Assembly (NCBI GenBank): GCA_934463165.1
Contig: CAKSJG010000013.1
Coordinates: forward strand, 5,277-69,276
DNA: 64,000 nucleotides
Source of the DNA: an uncultured Clostridia bacterium
GTDB lineage: Bacteria > Bacillota > Clostridia > UMGS1810
Direction of reading: 5' to 3'
In this document: positions 15,410 through 25,400 of the stretch, piece by piece
Position numbering within the stretch: the first letter of the stretch is position 1
How the letters are laid out: each line of letters starts with the position of its first letter
Made by a program: the position numbers and the translations under genes
Notes under the pieces: generated by a model
The model's input: only the letters and a program-made list of their open reading frames with translations
Databases searched by the model: none
What the model was told of the DNA's origin: nothing

Positions 15410-17854
15410 TTATTTTACAACCGAAGCTCTGACAGGCTTAATTCCTTCAACATTCCAGAAAAATGCTTTATATGTTTTTGCGCTGTTATAATCGAGCGCT
15501 TCCGTATCGGTTGTTTCCGATGCTGCCGTTACGGGCAGATATTTATAATCGGTAAGCTCATCGCCGTCATAGCATGCAATGATAAGCATATAGCTTTGTG
15601 TTTTATCATATGCATACGGCACCGATGCATATATCTTATTATCTGCTGATATATACACCTTTATTTTATCATCGGCAAGCATATAGTATCTGTATGCTTC
15701 TCCTCCTGAGGATTCGATAACTATAACGCTTCCCAAAGATACTTTTGCGTCATCGGCAAGTACGGCTGCATAGTTATTATCGGCATAAACCGTACAATCG
15801 GAAGCGGACAGACCGAGACATGCCTTTAACTGTGCTGCGGTAAGCGTCAGGTTTGCACCGTTGGTATAAAGCTTGTCTCCCGTGCATTTAATAACGGCTT
15901 CGTTGTCTGACGCTGCAGGTGCAACATAATCACCGCTCGGATCATATGCCGATCTGTAAATTTTAAAATTGTCTGCAGCCTTAAGAGAATTTTTCTGCAC
16001 ATCCGAGACGATAAAGCTTTCTCCGTCCTGTACAAGATTATATTGAGCAGATATTCTCACACGCTGTACAATATCTGTCAGAGTAACCTGCAAAACCTCT
16101 TCTTTTATTTTTTCACCGTTTAAGTATGTCATTACCTTGTTATTTTCGGTGTCAAAGGTTACGGCGACCTTATACCACTGTTTTTCGGAATATGTGAATC
16201 CATCTATTTTTATTCCGCCTACGTTAAGAGTCAGTGCGTCGGTAAAAATAACGTTATATGTTCTGTCATTTGAAACTCCGTTATAAAAAACCGAAAATAC
16301 AAGAGGTACGTTCCTGTTTTCTGAATAGAGGTCCGCCTCTACCGTTACGTATTTCGAATACACCCCGGCTGACGTCTGATAGTTAAGCTGCGGAATATTG
16401 TTTCCTTTTGCAGTTGTTGTGTTTGTTCCGTCTGTTATTATGAGCGCTTTATCGGATGAATCCTTATTACCCATGCCGCCCGCATAGTCTACCGTATATG
16501 TTCCGTCGTAATTACCTGTATTGAAAGGTGAAGACACTTTTTCGTCAAAGGTAATCGGCCCTGCAACACTTGCAAATGTTTCACCTGCTATCGGGGTTAC
16601 GGTATAATAGTCATACATATTACCCTCGGCAGATGTCACGGTAACAATATTTGAAGAATCGTCAAGATCCGTTGCCGGAGCACTCAAATCAGCTTTGCAA
16701 AGAGCTGCATAACTTGCAGCAAAAACATTTTTAACGGCTGCATTAAATTCATCCGCATCAGCAAATGCATCTTTATTGTATTTAATATTTTTGGAATCGA
16801 TAATTATATTTTCATCGCTGTTTATTGCGGACACCTTTTCGCTGTTGGGATAATAACCCACATATGCCTTAACATCATCTATCGCCAGACTGCCGTTAAC
16901 GCTGCCTGCCGCCAGACCGTAGCGAATGCTGTTTGTAACATCCATCGTCGGGTTCGAAACAGATGCACTCATTGCTATTTGATCACCGTCAGAATACAGC
17001 TGCAGCCTATTTCTTGCAACATCATAGAATATAACTATTCTGTGCCATTTGCCTTTTTCAATTTTTTGCGTGCTTGTTGTATCCATTGCGGAATTATATC
17101 CGTAATGAAAATATCCGTCCTTATCTATGGTGACAAAGGTATATTGACGTATGTTAAACTGCATTTGTGCATCGCCCGTCATTAAAATGTTTGCCTCAAA
17201 CGTGAACGGCTGGTCGTTTGCATTTGTCATGCCGAGAGATGATATTGAATATTCATATCTTGAATATTTTCCGCTTGCAACGGGTGTCTCTCCGACGCTT
17301 AAAACATAGCTCATATCATCTGCGGTTTTTCCTCCGATGCCGCCCTGCTTTCCTATCTCAACAGCCTGACCGTCAAGATTGTTATTTACATTTTGGCTGC
17401 CGTCAAATGTAACTGATTTTCCCGTTGTTATGATCGGGATATACAAAATCTCAGCTTCTTTAACTGCCTTGATATATCCGCCTTTTATACTTGCGGTGTC
17501 GGCATTTTCCGCATGATTTTCGTCGGCATATGAAAGCGTATATCCGCTGTCGGATTTAAGCGCCTCGGTTATGCATGCGCCGTCTGAGTTCCATGTTGTT
17601 CCGGGCTTTGAGCCGATATAATAACGCTTATCCGACGTGTGACTCATTACTAAAATGCTGTCTTCAAGGATTTTTATTTGGTTTGATACCTTTGAATAAT
17701 AGCTGTAAGATGTATCGAGCACAATCCCCGCGTCGGAAGGCTTTGCCGCGGTGTAATCATCGGCAAATGCCGGAGCTGATACAGCAAAAGCCGACAGTAA
17801 CATTACTGCTGTTATCATCAGTCCGATAATTTTTTTTGAGCTTGTCTTTAACAT
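15410..17854 (-). CDS. Secreted two-domain concanavalin-like protein with C-terminal F-x-W module
   Basis: This 814-residue secreted protein has a signal peptide ending near APAFA. Two concanavalin/laminin-G-like beta-sandwiches follow, at about residues 130-335 (with KWHRIVIFYDVARNRLQLYS) and 425-640 (with QWYKVAVTFDTENNKVMTYL), then a small beta domain. The C-terminal module ends KTYKAFFWNVEGIKPVRASV. The first sandwich is almost identical in DNA to that of the next gene upstream (see repeats). No catalytic motif is seen, so it is probably a carbohydrate-binding or structural protein. The ATG at 17854 follows GGAGG; the TTG five codons earlier includes that site and is rejected. It is the last gene of the minus-strand glycan locus 1, 60 bases after its paralogue. 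Confidence 0.82.
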   Translation of the reverse strand: MLKTSSKKIIGLMITAVMLLSAFAVSAPAFADDYTAAKPSDAGIVLDTSYSYYSKVSNQIKILEDSILVMSHTSDKRYYIGSKPGTTWNSDGACITEALKSDSGYTLSYADENHAENADTASIKGGYIKAVKEAEILYIPIITTGKSVTFDGSQNVNNNLDGQAVEIGKQGGIGGKTADDMSYVLSVGETPVASGKYSRYEYSISSLGMTNANDQPFTFEANILMTGDAQMQFNIRQYTFVTIDKDGYFHYGYNSAMDTTSTQKIEKGKWHRIVIFYDVARNRLQLYSDGDQIAMSASVSNPTMDVTNSIRYGLAAGSVNGSLAIDDVKAYVGYYPNSEKVSAINSDENIIIDSKNIKYNKDAFADADEFNAAVKNVFAASYAALCKADLSAPATDLDDSSNIVTVTSAEGNMYDYYTVTPIAGETFASVAGPITFDEKVSSPFNTGNYDGTYTVDYAGGMGNKDSSDKALIITDGTNTTTAKGNNIPQLNYQTSAGVYSKYVTVEADLYSENRNVPLVFSVFYNGVSNDRTYNVIFTDALTLNVGGIKIDGFTYSEKQWYKVAVTFDTENNKVMTYLNGEKIKEEVLQVTLTDIVQRVRISAQYNLVQDGESFIVSDVQKNSLKAADNFKIYRSAYDPSGDYVAPAASDNEAVIKCTGDKLYTNGANLTLTAAQLKACLGLSASDCTVYADNNYAAVLADDAKVSLGSVIVIESSGGEAYRYYMLADDKIKVYISADNKIYASVPYAYDKTQSYMLIIACYDGDELTDYKYLPVTAASETTDTEALDYNSAKTYKAFFWNVEGIKPVRASVVK
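16860..17451 (-). repeat. Duplicated coding segment, copy A
   Basis: This segment matches 18471-19062 at a constant offset of 1611 bases. From about 17190 to 17440 the copies differ at only a few positions; over 16860-17190 they differ more often but mostly without loss of frame. It encodes the first concanavalin-like domain. Confidence 0.9.
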
Positions 17855-17914
17855 TTTTCGTTCCTCCAAATCTTTTTTATTTTTTATATTAATTTTAAAT
17901 AATATAAAACAAAA

Positions 17915-19471
17915 TCATTTTACTCCATAAATATCATTTGTGTATGCCATCCTCATGCTCCAGTTATTTATAAAAAACACCTGAAGCTTTAAGCCATCGG
18001 ATTCTATCGAATCTATCAATACATTCACCGGGGTATCGGCAACTGTCAGCGTATCGGAGGAATAGAGCTTCTCTATTGCTCCCGACTTGCCTCTGAGAAC
18101 AGCAATCATTGTTATATCCCTGGGCTCTGCACAAAAATTTTCAAAAACAGCTTTAACATTTATCTTTCCGTCAGATTCTGAAAAATCTATGCTTTCCATG
18201 GCAAAAAATCTTTTTAAAACAAAAGTATAATACAAATCCCCGACCTTTAACACACATTTGCCGCTTTTTGGAATTATATCACCCGGCGCGGAATAATTCT
18301 CATTGCAGATATTTACAAATCCGGCATTTGAGCGCTGCAGAATTTTATCCTTTAAGCTTACGGTATTATGGACTGTTTCATCGTTATAGGCTATAACGTT
18401 TTCTCTTGCGACGATATTATCTCCGTCTCCCGAAATATCAAGTCTTTCAAAATCGGAATTATAGTAACCTACATATGCCTTAATATCATCAATTGCCAGA
18501 CTGCCGTTAACACTGCCTGCCGCCAAACCGTAGCGGACGGTGTTTGTAACATCCATAGCCGGTGCCGCTACAGATGCACTCATTGCTATTTGCTCACCGT
18601 CAGAATACAGCTGCAGCCTTCTTCTTGCAACATCATAGAATATAACTATTCTGTGCCATTTATCTTTTTCAATTTTTTGCGTGCTTACGGTATCCATTGC
18701 GGAATTTACACCGTAGTGAAAATAGCCGTCGTTATCTATGGTGACAAAGGTATTTGCGCGTATGTTAAGCTGAACCTGAACATCACCGCTGACAAAAATG
18801 TTTGCCTCAAACGTGAACGGCTGGTCGTTTGCATTTGTCATGCCGAGAGATGATATTGAATATTCATATCTTGAATATTTTCCGCTTGCAACGGGTGTCT
18901 CTCCGACGCTTAAAACATAGCTCATATCATCTGCGGTTTTTCCTCCGATGCCGCCCTGCTTTCCTATCTCAACAGCCTGACCGTCAAGATTGTTATTTGC
19001 ATTTTGGCTGCCGTCAAATGTAACTGATTTTCCCGTTGTTATGATCGGGATATATAAAACCTCATCGTCCTTAACCGCTTTTATATATCCGCCTTTTATG
19101 CTTTCGGTATCGGTATTTTCTTCAAAAAGCTCATCCGCATACGAAAGTGCAAAGCCGTTTTCGGATTTGAGTATGTCTGTTATACATATTCCGTTTTTGC
19201 CCCATTCGGCACCCGAAACCGAGCCTATAATATACCTTTTATCTGCCGTATGGCTCATCACAAGAACGCTGTCATCCAAAAGCTTAATCTGCCTTGATAA
19301 TGCCGAAGCGTTTGCATTTGCGGAATCCGTAACGAGTCCGATATCTGTCGGTGAAGCAATTATGTGTGAATCCTCATTACTGCCGGACGCAATCGCCGAA
19401 AACGAAACGCATAGCATGAAGACAGCTATGACAATCACAATAAACGCCGTCAGTCCTTTTTTTATTTCCAT
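17915..19471 (-). CDS. Secreted concanavalin-like protein, paralogue of the downstream gene
   Basis: This 518-residue protein has a signal peptide or membrane anchor (LTAFIVIVIAVFMLCVSFSA) and a short N-terminal domain. A concanavalin-like sandwich follows at about residues 135-340, nearly the same as the first one in the neighbouring 814-residue protein. The C-terminal module is a degenerate version of the F-x-W module (LKLQVFFINNWSMRMAYTND). It lacks the second sandwich of its paralogue. The ATG at 19471 is preceded by GGAGG; a longer frame would run into the preceding lyase gene. It lies 20 bases after that lyase gene and is co-transcribed with it. Likely role: binding of the polysaccharide cut by the lyases. 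Confidence 0.8.
   Translation of the reverse strand: MEIKKGLTAFIVIVIAVFMLCVSFSAIASGSNEDSHIIASPTDIGLVTDSANANASALSRQIKLLDDSVLVMSHTADKRYIIGSVSGAEWGKNGICITDILKSENGFALSYADELFEENTDTESIKGGYIKAVKDDEVLYIPIITTGKSVTFDGSQNANNNLDGQAVEIGKQGGIGGKTADDMSYVLSVGETPVASGKYSRYEYSISSLGMTNANDQPFTFEANIFVSGDVQVQLNIRANTFVTIDNDGYFHYGVNSAMDTVSTQKIEKDKWHRIVIFYDVARRRLQLYSDGEQIAMSASVAAPAMDVTNTVRYGLAAGSVNGSLAIDDIKAYVGYYNSDFERLDISGDGDNIVARENVIAYNDETVHNTVSLKDKILQRSNAGFVNICNENYSAPGDIIPKSGKCVLKVGDLYYTFVLKRFFAMESIDFSESDGKINVKAVFENFCAEPRDITMIAVLRGKSGAIEKLYSSDTLTVADTPVNVLIDSIESDGLKLQVFFINNWSMRMAYTNDIYGVK
18471..19062 (-). repeat. Duplicated coding segment, copy B
   Basis: This is the partner of 16860-17451. The stretch 18800-19050 is nearly identical to copy A, which means a recent duplication or ongoing gene conversion. 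Confidence 0.9.
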
Positions 19472-19490
19472 TGTGCATTCCTCCCTATTA

Positions 19491-22349
19491 TTATATTTCC
19501 CAGTCATCTATATCGGTATCATATGCATTAACATCTGTTTCACCCATACCGAAAGGTGTGAGCTTAACGGTTATGCTGACCTTATCATCGGATTTTACAT
19601 GAATTCTTATTCTTTTTGCATCCGGAATGCTGTCATTTTTCACGATCGGGCTTGACGGAAGCGGCTGTGACGCTTCAACAGCAATTTCACCGGGCTTGCT
19701 GCAGATATATTCAAGCTTAACTTTTTTTCCGTCTTTTGAAAGTATCACCGTATTTCCGTTTATTTCTGCGTCTGCCGTTGTTTGCATAAACCAATAAACA
19801 TCCGACATGCCTTTAAGCTTTATTTCATCTCTTATAACAAGACTCGTTCGGCTATCGGTAAAAAGCAGTCCCCTTTTTGCGGAGTCCGCATTTTTTTTAA
19901 GAACGTCGGTCATGTCGATAACCGCTGCTGCAATGTTATCGCTGCTTCTGAATTTTGTTATGTCTGCCTTTGAATAAACATTTTGATCCGGACCCGAATC
20001 CGGATTAATAACAACGGTATTATGCGATTCCGCCCTTGCCTTAAAGAGACTCCAGCGCGCTCCGTATTCGGCATAATCGGAGGTCTGCGGAAGGTCAAGC
20101 GGCACCATTCCGTAATCGACGGCCCACCTTACACCTCCGTAATCATAGACGAATGTCCCTGTGTCAAGCTGCGAATGATAAATTATTCTGCCGTTTTTAC
20201 GCGTTGTATATCCTGCATGAACAGCGGCATAAATCATGTCTCCGGAATTTCGGATATTTTTGAAAACCGCACCTTCATCGGGATAGAGCGAATCCCCTGT
20301 AAGCAGCACGCCGCTTTTCGGAATTTTAATATCATACCATAAAAGCGAAAGTACGCTGTCTTCAATATCTGCCGTCTTACCGTCCGACATGAAAAGAACT
20401 TCTTCTGTAACCTGCATGTCATTATATTTATTTCCAAGCCAGTACATTTCGGGCACATAAATACTTCTCTGACCTCCGTCACCGTAGTTGAATATTGCGC
20501 AATCAGATTGAAAATCAAGCTCATAACGCGCTGTGTTTTTCAGCCCGGGAAAATCGTCGAGAGAACAGCAATGCCCAAACACCCCCGACAGTGACGAAAG
20601 CATTTTTACGCAATACTGCGTCGTATATTCCCAGTAGTCCGGTCCCTCATGCCACGAACCGTCATCACCGTAGAAATTCATCATTATTCCGGACGCGGTC
20701 ACGGCATTTGAAACAATGTATCTGCAAATTCCGGGATACACATCCATAAACGCAAGAGCCGCCATAACCGCCCCGCCGTTTAAAACAATATTATGATTGT
20801 TAGTGCCGGCAACTCCGCTTCCCAAGGGTCCGTTCAGCGTCTGATATGCAATTGTATACGGATAGAACCCGTTTTGAAAAATTCCTTTTTCAACCGTTTC
20901 GCGCTGATACGGAGAAAATGCGTCATACATCCAATCATATCCTATTGCTGCTGCGGCGCACATTTCCGCAGTATCTATTTCATGCTTTGGATGCCAGTCG
21001 GGAAATTTGCTGACCGAATATAAATCTATCCACGCTCTGTCTGCATACTTACTCTCTCCGGTAAGCTGATATGCCATGCCGAGAGTATACATGTTTTTCA
21101 GACAATCTCTCGATACAGCCAAAAGCCTTACACCGTCTCTGAGCTCATATTTCAGCGCCCGGCGGTTTTTAAGAAGACGGTCGGCATTTTCCATTACCTC
21201 TTTATACCATCTTTGCTTATACAGATTTATTTTAATTTCCTCACGTATCCTATCAAAATCCTTCTTTGAAGCATGAATACGCGGGTGAGCGTTATTTGAA
21301 TCTGACATATTATATGCGGATTTAATATCTTTTTCACTTATTTTTTCATCTATGCCGCCTAATACTGTATCATTTGTTATAATAATAACCTTTTCGCTTT
21401 TTCCCGGCGATTCTGTAAATACATCGCCCTCATAAATACGATAATTATCTACCGTAAATTTACAATGATTTGCCTCCGCGTCCGATGTAAGACCGCAATA
21501 TACTCTGAATGTTCCTACTCTTGTACCTATGCAAAAGCTTTTTTCAAATTCTGTACTTCCGGGTACTTCATTTCCGTCAATATAGTATTTTCTGATTCTT
21601 TTTGAATAGTTATATACAGCCGATACACGGTATTTTTTGTTTTCCGAAAGATTTATGTTTGTTTTGCCGACTGCAAGTATTCCGCCCTTCATCACATTGC
21701 AGACTGTCGAATATATTGCATTGTCATCCTTCAAAAACACAGCGAATGAGGTTTTGGGCATATCGATTATTTTAAATTCAAAATCATATACAACACTGTC
21801 CGATAAAGTATACGCGTCTCTGACATCTATATGAAAATCACTCGTGTTCTTTCTTTCAAAAAGAATTTCGCCGTTTTGCGGTGAAATAATATTTCCCCTT
21901 GACGCAACGACAAAAGGTATACTTCCTCCGGGCAAATCATCAAATGATTCGTTTACGACAACTCTGCCGTCTGTGCTGTCATTTATCGAAAATGCCGTAA
22001 CGGCGCTTGATGCGGGTATAAGTCTTTCGTCCCAAAAAATTGGCTTATATTCATATGCGTCGTCATACATTTCAGGAATTGTGCTTTTAACATCGGAATG
22101 CGGACTTACTTTTGCACAGGATACCGAAACAAGCATATCGCCGTTATATTTTGCCAGGCAAAGCATGTATTCTTTGGTTTTATCATAATAATTCGGTGCA
22201 GAGGCATAAACAGTGCCCGATTTCAGATTGACTGCAGCTACAGCCGCATTAACGCTGCACTCTGCTGTCATTCCGGCAAAAATAACTATAATTACAGATA
22301 CAAAAAGAATGCCTATACCGCGCATTAATTTTGCTTTTTTCTCATACAC
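19491..22349 (-). CDS. Secreted heparinase II/III-family polysaccharide lyase
   Basis: This 952-residue protein begins with an N-terminal membrane/signal segment (GIGILFVSVIIVIFAGMTAE). Next comes an F-x-W-like module (about residues 30-120, YEYKPIFWDERLIP), then a concanavalin-like domain (about 120-315). The lyase follows: an alpha/alpha-toroid (about 360-640) with TNNHNIVLNGG and EGPDYWEYTTQY, then a heparinase II/III beta-sandwich with HSQLDTGTFVYDYGG and RAESHNTVVINP. The Asn-His pair, the Tyr and the second His match the catalytic positions known in the family. The GTG at 22349 is chosen because GGAGGTGATTCG stands directly before it. It is about two-thirds identical to the lyase part of the gene upstream, so the two are tandem paralogues. 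Substrate is an acidic glycan by family; not further defined. Confidence 0.88.
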   Translation of the reverse strand: MYEKKAKLMRGIGILFVSVIIVIFAGMTAECSVNAAVAAVNLKSGTVYASAPNYYDKTKEYMLCLAKYNGDMLVSVSCAKVSPHSDVKSTIPEMYDDAYEYKPIFWDERLIPASSAVTAFSINDSTDGRVVVNESFDDLPGGSIPFVVASRGNIISPQNGEILFERKNTSDFHIDVRDAYTLSDSVVYDFEFKIIDMPKTSFAVFLKDDNAIYSTVCNVMKGGILAVGKTNINLSENKKYRVSAVYNYSKRIRKYYIDGNEVPGSTEFEKSFCIGTRVGTFRVYCGLTSDAEANHCKFTVDNYRIYEGDVFTESPGKSEKVIIITNDTVLGGIDEKISEKDIKSAYNMSDSNNAHPRIHASKKDFDRIREEIKINLYKQRWYKEVMENADRLLKNRRALKYELRDGVRLLAVSRDCLKNMYTLGMAYQLTGESKYADRAWIDLYSVSKFPDWHPKHEIDTAEMCAAAAIGYDWMYDAFSPYQRETVEKGIFQNGFYPYTIAYQTLNGPLGSGVAGTNNHNIVLNGGAVMAALAFMDVYPGICRYIVSNAVTASGIMMNFYGDDGSWHEGPDYWEYTTQYCVKMLSSLSGVFGHCCSLDDFPGLKNTARYELDFQSDCAIFNYGDGGQRSIYVPEMYWLGNKYNDMQVTEEVLFMSDGKTADIEDSVLSLLWYDIKIPKSGVLLTGDSLYPDEGAVFKNIRNSGDMIYAAVHAGYTTRKNGRIIYHSQLDTGTFVYDYGGVRWAVDYGMVPLDLPQTSDYAEYGARWSLFKARAESHNTVVINPDSGPDQNVYSKADITKFRSSDNIAAAVIDMTDVLKKNADSAKRGLLFTDSRTSLVIRDEIKLKGMSDVYWFMQTTADAEINGNTVILSKDGKKVKLEYICSKPGEIAVEASQPLPSSPIVKNDSIPDAKRIRIHVKSDDKVSITVKLTPFGMGETDVNAYDTDIDDWEI

Positions 22350-22419
22350 CGAATCACCTCCGCCGTATTGATTCATACTCCGATGAGAATATATAATACC
22401 CTCATCGGATATAATGCCA

Positions 22420-25400
22420 TCAGTTAATACCTGTTACGGCTATCTCCGTTATACTGTTCCAACCGCCTATTCCCTGTGCGCTGTTGCCGTCACAGCCTAT
22501 TTTTATATAGCGGACTCTTCTTGCACCCAATGAATACTGTTCATATTCCGTGCTTTCTCCGCCGGACCAATCGTCAAAAATTTTATCCCACGTATTGCCG
22601 TCTGACGAAAGGCTGATATCAAATTTTGTTTTTCGTACATTACCCGAGGCAAATGCTATCATCAAAGAATCAAGCACAGCTTCATTTTCAAGCTCAATTA
22701 TTATATACTGACCCGTTCCCTGCGCTGACCAGCGTGTTGACAAATCGCCGTCAAGAACGTTCATTATATTGTTTTCGGGCTGGGGCTCTGCGCTTGCAAT
22801 TATATTTGCAATCTGCACAGACTGCCTGCCTCCGATTACGGCTGCTTTTGGGATAACAGCATATTTAACCGTATATGTCACATAATTCTCCGCGTCGTTT
22901 TTATCTGTAAGCTTTATTTCACTTTGCGAATTAAAATCCCGAGCGGTCTTTATTTCTGCGATGTATTTATCGGTATCGCAGTCAATTTCGATATCGGGCA
23001 CGGATGTAAATTTTCCGTACGGGAAAATCATTTTTGCACTTCTTCCGCTGTCAAATTCAAGTGCCGTTCCGCCCGACTGCGCCGAACGAAGCGAAGGCTT
23101 TTCGGGAATGGCACCATCGGGAATCTGCCATGTATCTATCGGTGTATTATACTTTTCAACACCTGAATCTGCCATGCCGACAGGCGTAAGCTTAGCAGTT
23201 ATATTTATGTCACCCGAACCTTTTGCAACAATCCGTATTCTTTTTGCATTCGGAATTATATCATTATTTACAGTCGGACTTGTGGGCAGCGGCTTGGAAT
23301 CTTCAACAACGATCTCCGTTGCAGCATTTGAAATGTATTCAAATTTAACCTTTTTACCGTTTTTGGAAAGAATCGCCGTATTTCCGTTTATCTCAACATC
23401 CGCCGTAGTTTGCATAAACCAATATACATCGGACTGTGTTTCGAGATTTATTTCATCTCGCACAACAAGACTCGTTCTGTTATCCGTAAAGAAAAGTCCC
23501 CTCTTTGCTCCTACTGTGTTTTTCTTAAGCACATCCGACATATCAACAACTGCAATTCCTCCGCGCTCCTTTGTTTCAAACCTTGTTATTTCCGCTTTTG
23601 AAAGAACGCTGTGATCGGGACCGGAATCGGGATTTACAACAACCGTATTATGAGATTCCGCTCTTGCCTTATACATCCTCCAGCGCGTTCCGAATTCACT
23701 GTAGTCAGCCGTTTCGGGAAGGTCATACGGAGCCATTCCGAGGTCCTCCGCCCATCTGATGCCGCCGTAATCGTATACAAATGTACCTGCGTCAAGCTGT
23801 GAATGGTATATTATCATGCCTTTTTTCCTTGACGTATACCCTGCATGAACAGCTGCATATATTCCTCCGCTTGAAATCCAGTCATCTCTGAATGTTGCAC
23901 CCTCATCGGGATAGAGAGAATCCTTTGACATGCTTACATTGTCGCTTGTTATGCCCGTATCATACCAAAGGAGCGAAAGAACGCTGTCTTCTATATCTGC
24001 CGCTTTTCCGCCCGACATTTTAATTACAGCCTCCGTTACACCTTTTTCTCCGTAATTATTGCCGAGCCAATACATCTCGGGAACATAAAGATTTACCTGA
24101 GTACCGTCGCCGTAGTTGAATATTCCCGTATCAGACTGAAAATTAAGAATATAGTTTGCAGTCGTTGAAAGCCCCTCGGTAAGATCAAGCCTGAAAGTGG
24201 TATTCAGAGCACTGTTAAGACTTGAAAACATTTTTGTCATATACTGTGTTGCATATTCCCAATAATGCGGTCCCTCATACCATGCACCGTCGGGGCCGTA
24301 CAAAACAAGCATTCTGTCGGATGCATTGATTGCACCGGCTGCAATATACTGCGCAATTTCGGGGTATATATCCATAAACGCAAGTGCGGCAACGGTTGCG
24401 CCGCCGTTTAATACTATGTTATGATTGTTACGCGTAAGCACAACCCCTCCGAAAGGACCGTTTTTGGTCTGATATGCAAGAGCAAACGGATAAAAACCGT
24501 TTTGATATATTCCGTTTTCAATAGCCCGCCTCTGCTCTTCGGAGAATGCATCATACATCCAGTCATATCCTACAGCTACCGCCGCACACATTTCGCTGAC
24601 ATCTATATCATGCTTTGGATGCCAATCCGGGAAAGAGCAAACGGACTCTAAATCTACCCAGGCTCTTTCGGCATAAGCTTTGTTGCCCGTAAGCTGATAT
24701 GCCATACCGAGAGTATACATGTTTTTCAGACAGTCTCTGCTGACATGGAGAAGTCTTACGCCGTCGCGAAGCTCATATATAAGCGGGGTACGCTCTTTAA
24801 GAAGCAAATCAGCTCTCTCGAAAACCTCTTTTGCCCATTCAGCTTTAAGGGAATTTGTCTTGATTTCTTCCTTTATTTTTTCAAAATCCGCTTTTGTTGC
24901 TTGTATTCTCGGGTGAACCCCTTTAAGGGGCGAAGCGTCATATGCCACTGCGACATCAGCAGCGGATGGCTTTATATAGAAAAGATAGTTGTTAAGCTCC
25001 TGCAATGTTTCTTCCTGAACCGGAGGCTTAAATTCATTTTCACCGGCAATTATCATACCGCCGCTGTCGCATGTTTCATCAACATATGTTTTCATACCGA
25101 GACACTGCTCAAAGAATTTTACGACATTTATATATTTGATACCTTTTCTTTCTTCAACAATCGAATTGTCGGCTTTTCTTCCTCCGATTATAATATCAGC
25201 GCCCTCCGACGCATATCCGATACCGAAAGCCCTGCACAGCTCCTCGGCAACCGCATATGACTGCGCACCTGTTTTTTCGGGAACGGTTTTTACATACGAT
25301 TTTTCGCCGTCTTTATATACCGCTGCGCTTCTCGTATGGAATGCGTAATAACCGTCGAGCAATGCCTTAATGTTGTTATAGTCAAAAATTGTGTTTTTTT

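Noticed and set aside
18368..18853. Plus-strand reading frame of 161 codons, and a pair of identical 64-codon frames at 17218 and 18829
   Set aside because: They are antisense to the concanavalin-like genes. The identical pair is only a by-product of the duplicated segment.
22961..23614. Plus-strand reading frame of 217 codons
   Set aside because: It is antisense to the large lyase, which has clear domains and a good start. Composition is that of a reverse-complement shadow.
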